A stretch of DNA of 9,831 nt from an uncultured Ignavibacteria bacterium. GTDB lineage: Bacteria; Bacteroidota; Ignavibacteria; Tepidaquicellales; Tepidaquicellaceae. Positions 5,712-9,831 of the stretch are shown here, piece by piece (positions within the stretch are counted from its first letter, which is position 1; each line of letters opens with the position of its first letter). The notes below the pieces were generated by a model. That model ran no database searches, was not told the DNA's origin, and saw only the letters and a list, made by a program, of their open reading frames with translations. Position numbers and translations under genes: made by a program. The DNA lies in the NCBI GenBank assembly GCA_937924675.1, contig CALEVL010000187.1, positions 1 to 9,831 on the forward strand, in the 5' to 3' direction.

Positions 5712-6823
5712 CTGTCCTCTTTAGAGATGTTGTATTTCTTCATCTTCTTGTAAATATTTCTCGAAGACTGATTGAGTTGTGCGGCAACATGTTCTATATT
5801 CCATCCGTTATTTTCAAGAAGATAAGTAATGACTTCCCGTTCAATATCATCGAGATTCATCTTGCTTATCTTTTCCTTTGATATATGCAGTCCGTCTGGT
5901 TGTTCATTCTCCGTGCGTACCACTCCTCTGAAAGCTTCAAGTGTTTCTTTGATGTCAAGTATGTCTGATTTAAGTTCAATCAATGCCCTGAAAAGAAAGT
6001 CCTTTTCCTTCTGCTCCCTTGAAATAGGAAATGGTACAGGCATATGCATTAATGAATCGGAGAGTTCAGGTTTCAGATGCTTCCTTACGTCTTCAAGTGT
6101 AAGAATCCTTCCGGGTACAAGTACAAGAATACTCTCACAGAAATTTCTTAGTTCCCGCGCATTTCCGGGCCAACTGTAATTAATAATGTAATCCATTGCA
6201 TCATCATCAATTCCCGGAAATTCTATGTTGTTTTGCTTTGAATAATGTTCCATGAAGTAACTGAACAGCAGCCTGATATCAGCTCTTCTTTCCCTGAGAG
6301 GTGGTATGAAGATGTTTATTGAACGGAGCCGGTAATACAAATCCTCTCTGAAATTCTTCTGAAGCACTTCAACCGAAAGATCCTTATTAGTTGCCGCAAT
6401 TATCCTGACATCGACGCTGATGGTCTTGTTACCGCCAACTCTCATGAATTCACCTGTCTCAAGCACACGAAGAAACTTTACCTGTGTTGAAAGCGGCATC
6501 TCGCCTATCTCGTCAAGGAAGATGGATCCTTCATCTGCCATTTCAAAGTAACCTTTTCTTTCCTCTATAGCACCTGTGAACGCGCCCTTCTGATGTCCGA
6601 ACAATTCACTTTCTATAATGCCTTCTGGAATTGCGCCGCAGTTGACAATCACAAACGGCTTATCTGACCTCTTGCTGTTGCTGAAAATTGAATTGGCAAC
6701 AACTTCCTTGCCGGAACCGCTTTCGCCTGTTATTAAAATGCTGACATCTGTTGGTGCAACCTGCCTGATCGTGTCGTTAATTTCTTTGATCTGTACAGAG
6801 TCGCCGAGTAACTTAACTGACAT
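5699..6823 (-). CDS. Sigma-54-dependent transcriptional activator without receiver domain
   Basis: The 374-residue protein starts almost directly with the AAA+ sigma-54 interaction domain (about 5-240). It shows Walker A GESGSGKE (33-40), the sigma-54 contact loop GAFTGA (80-85), Walker B IFLDEI (101-106), sensor I ATNKDL (144-149), the LRERR arginine finger segment (176-180) and SWPGNARELRN (217-227). A linker of about 80 residues leads to a Fis-type helix-turn-helix (about 325-365, VAAQLNQSSRNIYKKMKKY). There is no N-terminal receiver, GAF or PAS domain, so its signal input is not visible. It could respond to a partner protein or be controlled by its level. Such proteins hydrolyse ATP to open promoters bound by RpoN. 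It heads a probable operon with the LptE-like, glycosyltransferase and TPR genes; Bacteroidota also keep a short sigma-54 regulator beside lptE. The ATG at 6823 has no Shine-Dalgarno. Confidence 0.93.
   Translation of the reverse strand: MSVKLLGDSVQIKEINDTIRQVAPTDVSILITGESGSGKEVVANSIFSNSKRSDKPFVIVNCGAIPEGIIESELFGHQKGAFTGAIEERKGYFEMADEGSIFLDEIGEMPLSTQVKFLRVLETGEFMRVGGNKTISVDVRIIAATNKDLSVEVLQKNFREDLYYRLRSINIFIPPLRERRADIRLLFSYFMEHYSKQNNIEFPGIDDDAMDYIINYSWPGNARELRNFCESILVLVPGRILTLEDVRKHLKPELSDSLMHMPVPFPISREQKEKDFLFRALIELKSDILDIKETLEAFRGVVRTENEQPDGLHISKEKISKMNLDDIEREVITYLLENNGWNIEHVAAQLNQSSRNIYKKMKKYNISKEDRWRR
5716..5720 (-). promoter_or_regulatory. Shine-Dalgarno of the LptE-like gene
   Basis: AGAGG on the minus strand lies inside the end of the sigma-54 regulator gene, 4 bases before the ATG at 5711 and 13 before the one at 5702. 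It favours the upstream start. Confidence 0.5.
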
Positions 6824-6834
6824 AGAAAATTTTG

Positions 6835-6865
6835 CAAATATAGCATTATGCCCGCGGTAATTAAA
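6835..6865 (-). promoter_or_regulatory. Bacteroidota-type promoter of the envelope operon
   Basis: On the minus strand TTTA (6865-6862) is followed after 19 bases by TATATTTG (6842-6835). The second element fits TAnnTTTG exactly and the first differs from TTTG at one base. The expected transcription start would fall only a few bases before the ATG at 6823, giving a very short leader, in keeping with the missing Shine-Dalgarno. Confidence 0.5.
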
Positions 6866-6883
6866 GCCAGTGTTTTGGAGGTG

Positions 6884-6925
6884 AGAATTGAAAATTAAAA
6901 ATTAAAAATTAAAAATTGAATATTG
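6884..6925. repeat. 7-base AT-rich tandem repeat
   Basis: Four copies of AAAATTA (the last AAAATTG) fill 6891-6918, with degenerate copies AGAATTG at 6884 and AATATTG at 6919. The tract lies between the divergent regulator and E1 genes, about 20 bases upstream of the -33 element of the former. It could be a flexible or bent spacer, or a slippage-prone simple repeat. Confidence 0.85.
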
Positions 6926-7206
6926 CAGATCAATCCCAATTTCTGTTTCATTAACATCTATTGCTATACTTGAACATAGGCTGATTGCAATAGCTGGAAT
7001 TACCTTGTTCATGATTGCCAGACTCTCGTTCGCCCGAAAGTAGTCTTGTAATCTACAACCGGTCAGAAAGCCACATTCAGTTGGGAATAGGGTTGTCCGT
7101 TTCAGACGTGATTTAGAAAAGCTCAATTTCTCAAAACATCTTTTAGATTTCTCCTTTACAGTATAATGAGTAAATTGCGCCAATCAAAATTCCCACTTCA
7201 TTTTAT
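6926..7206. other. Divergent intergenic region upstream of the E1 gene
   Basis: About 280 bases without a supported gene. The minus strand stays open across most of it (93 residues), but the frame has no ATG near its start, runs into the AT-rich tandem repeat and matches nothing I recognise. For the E1 gene, TATAAT at 7162-7167 and TAAATTGC at 7171-7178 are weak promoter candidates without a convincing upstream element. There is no Shine-Dalgarno before the ATG at 7207. A decayed gene is possible. Confidence 0.5.
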
Positions 7207-9633
7207 ATGAGCACCAAGACATTGACGCTGCAAAACAGTAAATCCAAGTATAAGGAAAAGGAAAGAAACGAAATTCTTGATGATTACCGTCTGGCAAATG
7301 TAAGCCGGCAGGTAAGCCTTTTGGGAAGAAAAGAAGTTCTTACGGGCAAGGCAAAGTTTGGTATATTCGGTGACGGAAAGGAAGTTCCACAGATAGCTAT
7401 GGCAAAAGTCTTCAACAACGGCGACTTCAGGTCAGGTTATTACAGAGATCAGACATTCATATTTGCAACAGGAATTTCTACTGTTAAAGAATTCTTTGCT
7501 CAGCTTTATGCTGACACAAACCTTGAGCATGAACCTGCATCCGGCGGAAGATCCATGAATGCACACTTTGCAAGCAGGTTGCTTGAAAGTGACGGCACGT
7601 GGAAGAATCTTATGGAAATGAAGAACACCTCTTCGGATATCTCTCCAACAGCCAGTCAGATGCTGAGGCTTGTAGGACTGGCTTATGCTTCAAAGCTTTA
7701 CCGGCTGAATAAGCAGCTTCATTCCATGAAACAATTTTCACTCAATGGAAATGAAGTCGCATTTGGCACGATAGGGAACGCAAGCTGCGCCGAAGGTATG
7801 TTCTTTGAAGCTTTGAATGCCGCTTCAGTGCTGATGATTCCCATGGCAGTGTCAGTATGGGATGATGGATATGGAATTTCAGTCCCAAGCAAGTATCAGA
7901 TTGCAAAGGAGAATATTTCAGAACTTCTGAAGGGATTTGAATATGATGATACCTCACGTCAGGGAATGAAAATCTATACCGCAAAAGGATGGGACTATCC
8001 CGGATTGATCAAGATGTATAAGCAAGGTATCAAAGATATCAGAGAGAATCACATCCCGGCATTGTTCCATATTCAGGAAGTCACGCAGCCACAGGGTCAT
8101 TCCACATCAGGATCACACGAAAGATACAAATCTCCCGAACGGCTTGAGTGGGAAAGAGAATACTGCTGCATTGCACAAATGAGAAAGTGGATGCTTGCAG
8201 AAGGTATATCAAATGAAGAAGAACTCGATAAGATAGAATCAGAATCTAAAGACTATGCGAAGAAAATGCAGTTGGAAGCATGGGAAGATTTTGTGCGACC
8301 TATAAAGATTGAGAGCGAAGAGCTGAGAAATATATTTGCTGAAGTAGCTGCTGAAAGCAATAACTCAGATGATATTAAAAAAGTAAGCGAAGAATTGAAG
8401 AGATCACTTGATGTGAACAGGAAAGTTATTGGTGAGGCATTAAATGACGTTTTACGGCTTGGAAGAGACAGCAAAGGGAATGGACTTAAAAAACTGGCGC
8501 AGTGGAAGAATGAATTTATAAAGGCAAATGACAGAAGGTACGGTTCTAACCTGTACAGCGAATCAGCAGAGTCGGCATTGCATGTTGCTGAGGTCAAACC
8601 GATTTATTCCGCCGATTCAAAGACGAAGGACGGCAGAGAAGTGCTGAATGCCTTCTTTGATATTGCATTTCAGAGAGACCCCAGGATCTTTGCAATAGGA
8701 GAAGACCTTGGGAAACTTGGAGATGTAAATCAGGGCATGGCCGGTTTACAGGCAAAGTACAGTGAACTCAGATTGACCGATACAGGAATTAGAGAGGCCA
8801 CAATTGTTGGACAGGGGATTGGTGCGGCATTGAGAGGGCTCAGGCCAATTGTAGAAATTCAGTATCTGGATTACCTTTTCTATGCTTTGCAGATTGTCAG
8901 TGATGATCTGGCATGCCTTCAGTACAGAACTGTCGGCGGGCAAAAAGCACCTGTGATAATAAGAACAAGGGGGCACCGTCTTGAAGGTATCTGGCATTCG
9001 GGCTCGCAAATGGGAGCAATAATAAATTGCTTCAGGGGAATGATAGTCTGCGTGCCAAGAGACATGACAAGAGCCGCAGGATTCTATAATACCATTCTAA
9101 AGACTGATGAACCTGCCCTGATCATAGAGAGACTCAATGCATACAGACTGAAAGAAAGAATGCCGGATAATCTAAGTGAGATAACTGTTCCGGTTGGTGT
9201 TCCGGAAGTTCTTGAGCCGGGAAGCGACATAACAATTGTAACATATGGAGCGTGCGTTGATATTGCAAGGCAGGCAATAGCCAAGTTGAAAGAAGTTAGC
9301 ATTTCAGCTGAGCTAATTGATGTTCAGACTCTTCTTCCCTTCGATTTACACGGCATCATACTGGAGTCACTTAAGAAAACCAATAGAATTCTTTTCCTTG
9401 ATGAAGACGTTCCCGGTGGAGCAACTGCATATATGATGCAGAATGTCTTGGACAGGGACGGCGGTTACAGGCATCTTGACTCTCAACCGGAATGTCTTGC
9501 CGGGAAGCCTCATCTTCCTGCATACGGAACCGATGGAGATTACTTCTCGAAACCAAACGTAGAAGACATTTACGATAGGGTTTACAAAATAATGCATGAG
9601 AGTGATCCGGTTGAATATCCAATGTATTTCTGA
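7207..9633 (+). CDS. 2-oxoacid dehydrogenase E1, fused alpha and beta subunits (branched-chain type)
   Basis: The 808-residue protein joins an E1-alpha domain (about 25-335) to an E1-beta domain (about 474-800) through a helical linker of roughly 140 residues. The alpha part shows YYRDQTF (78-84), the thiamine-diphosphate region GNASCAEGMFFEALNAA (190-206) with WDDGYGIS (218-225), and GHSTSGSHERY (297-307), matching the HSTSD loop. The beta part shows IGEDLGKLGDV (497-507), the glutamate-bearing DTGIREATIVGQGIGAALRG (525-544) and EIQYLDY (550-556), then a transketolase C-terminal domain (about 655-790). The enzyme decarboxylates a 2-oxoacid and passes the acyl group to lipoyl-E2; branched-chain oxoacids are the likeliest substrate, though pyruvate cannot be excluded. 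Fused E1 proteins of this size are common in Bacteroidota, some misnamed as tungsten formylmethanofuran dehydrogenase. The usual GDG of the cofactor motif is GNA here. No E2 or E3 gene is in the window. No Shine-Dalgarno precedes the ATG. Confidence 0.9.
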   Translation: MSTKTLTLQNSKSKYKEKERNEILDDYRLANVSRQVSLLGRKEVLTGKAKFGIFGDGKEVPQIAMAKVFNNGDFRSGYYRDQTFIFATGISTVKEFFAQLYADTNLEHEPASGGRSMNAHFASRLLESDGTWKNLMEMKNTSSDISPTASQMLRLVGLAYASKLYRLNKQLHSMKQFSLNGNEVAFGTIGNASCAEGMFFEALNAASVLMIPMAVSVWDDGYGISVPSKYQIAKENISELLKGFEYDDTSRQGMKIYTAKGWDYPGLIKMYKQGIKDIRENHIPALFHIQEVTQPQGHSTSGSHERYKSPERLEWEREYCCIAQMRKWMLAEGISNEEELDKIESESKDYAKKMQLEAWEDFVRPIKIESEELRNIFAEVAAESNNSDDIKKVSEELKRSLDVNRKVIGEALNDVLRLGRDSKGNGLKKLAQWKNEFIKANDRRYGSNLYSESAESALHVAEVKPIYSADSKTKDGREVLNAFFDIAFQRDPRIFAIGEDLGKLGDVNQGMAGLQAKYSELRLTDTGIREATIVGQGIGAALRGLRPIVEIQYLDYLFYALQIVSDDLACLQYRTVGGQKAPVIIRTRGHRLEGIWHSGSQMGAIINCFRGMIVCVPRDMTRAAGFYNTILKTDEPALIIERLNAYRLKERMPDNLSEITVPVGVPEVLEPGSDITIVTYGACVDIARQAIAKLKEVSISAELIDVQTLLPFDLHGIILESLKKTNRILFLDEDVPGGATAYMMQNVLDRDGGYRHLDSQPECLAGKPHLPAYGTDGDYFSKPNVEDIYDRVYKIMHESDPVEYPMYF

Positions 9634-9732
9634 AGTGTTTCAGTGCTGTCCAAAACGTTTTAGAACAACGAAAATTGTAGCAAAAACAAGCTTGAACGTT
9701 AAGAATTTTTCGATTCGGAAAAACAACCCGCC
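9634..9732. other. Downstream spacer of the E1 gene
   Basis: This AT-rich spacer holds a 10-base palindrome AAAACGTTTT (9652-9661) and a weak hairpin, TTTTTC-gattcg-GAAAAA, near 9706-9723. Neither has the GC-rich stem and T-run of a standard intrinsic terminator, so the end of the E1 transcript is not obvious. Confidence 0.4.
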
Positions 9733-9780
9733 CGCCTGTCGAATTACTACTCACTTGAAGTAAATGACGGCGGACAGGCG
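9733..9780. repeat. 48-base nested inverted repeat
   Basis: Perfect 8-base arms CGCCTGTC (9733-9740) and GACAGGCG (9773-9780) enclose a second pair, TTACT (9744-9748) and AGTAA (9759-9763). A folded transcript would have two stacked stems with an asymmetric internal loop. No T-run follows, so a repeat element is likelier than a terminator. Confidence 0.55.
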
Positions 9781-9787
9781 ACTCGCC

Positions 9788-9831
9788 GCCCTGAGCCACA
9801 GCCCTGAGCCTGTCGAAGGGTTGTCGAAGGG
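9788..9831. repeat. 20-base interspersed element, apparently inserted into its own copy
   Basis: An intact GCCCTGAGCCTGTCGAAGGG lies at 9801-9820, identical to 765-784. It is flanked by GCCCTGAGCC (9788-9797) and TGTCGAAGGG (9822-9831), which joined end to end give exactly the same 20 bases. The simplest reading is an outer copy split at its middle by an inner one. The window ends on the last base of the outer copy. Confidence 0.75.

Noticed and set aside
6902..7183. 93-residue minus-strand protein
   Set aside because: It starts at a TTG with no supporting ribosome binding site, ends in the AT-rich tandem repeat and resembles no family I know. It is kept only as a possible remnant.
6824..7206. 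Sigma-54 (-24/-12) promoter in the divergent region
   Set aside because: I looked for TGGCAC-N5-TTGC on both strands. Only partial matches occur (for example TGGAATTACCTTGT), lacking the required GC at -12.
9706..9723. Intrinsic terminator after the E1 gene
   Set aside because: The stem is six A/T-rich pairs with no following T-run in the needed position, too weak to call.
9371..9799. 142-residue minus-strand open frame across the E1 gene end and downstream repeats
   Set aside because: It lies antisense to the strongly supported E1-beta coding sequence, has atypical composition, and has no start signal.

Overview
The window looks like chromosome from a free-living bacterium of the Bacteroidota/Ignavibacteria (FCB) lineage. 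The evidence is indirect. It includes an alpha/beta-fused 2-oxoacid dehydrogenase E1 of the type common in that group, and a sigma-54 regulator overlapping an LptE-like lipoprotein gene, an order familiar from Bacteroidota. Several genes have no visible Shine-Dalgarno, and there is a TTTA-N19-TATATTTG promoter resembling the Bacteroidota TTTG/TAnnTTTG consensus. An Ignavibacteria-type genome is my best guess; I cannot prove it without a search.

Layout. Positions 1-1221 are an accessory patch: a dense array of short, partly palindromic interspersed repeats around one small GIY-YIG nuclease gene (117-509, minus). Positions 1260-2843 (plus) encode an NFACT/RqcH-type protein for ribosome-associated quality control. 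It converges, across a 48-base gap, on a four-gene minus-strand cluster read in the order sigma-54 activator (6823-5699), LptE-like lipoprotein (5711-5202), processive-type GT2 glycosyltransferase (5157-3649) and TPR protein (3659-2892). Two of the junctions overlap and the third gap is 44 bases, so this is very probably one envelope-related operon. A 383-base divergent intergenic region (6824-7206) holds the operon promoter and a 7-base tandem repeat. Positions 7207-9633 (plus) encode the fused E1 alpha/beta subunit of a branched-chain-type 2-oxoacid dehydrogenase. The last 200 bases return to repeat DNA, including a 20-base element that appears to be inserted into a copy of itself.

How the genes work together. 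The core genes are ordinary: translation quality control, outer-membrane biogenesis and surface polysaccharide synthesis under a possible sigma-54 regulator, and oxidative 2-oxoacid metabolism. The unusual part is the repeat system. It consists of modular units in both orientations, composite tandem copies, a 98-base piece with 14-base terminal inverted repeats, elements nested inside other elements, and a GIY-YIG endonuclease gene that sits between the end of one repeat unit and the start of the next and takes its stop codon from the repeat. No CRISPR array, tRNA, rRNA or recognisable transposase is visible.
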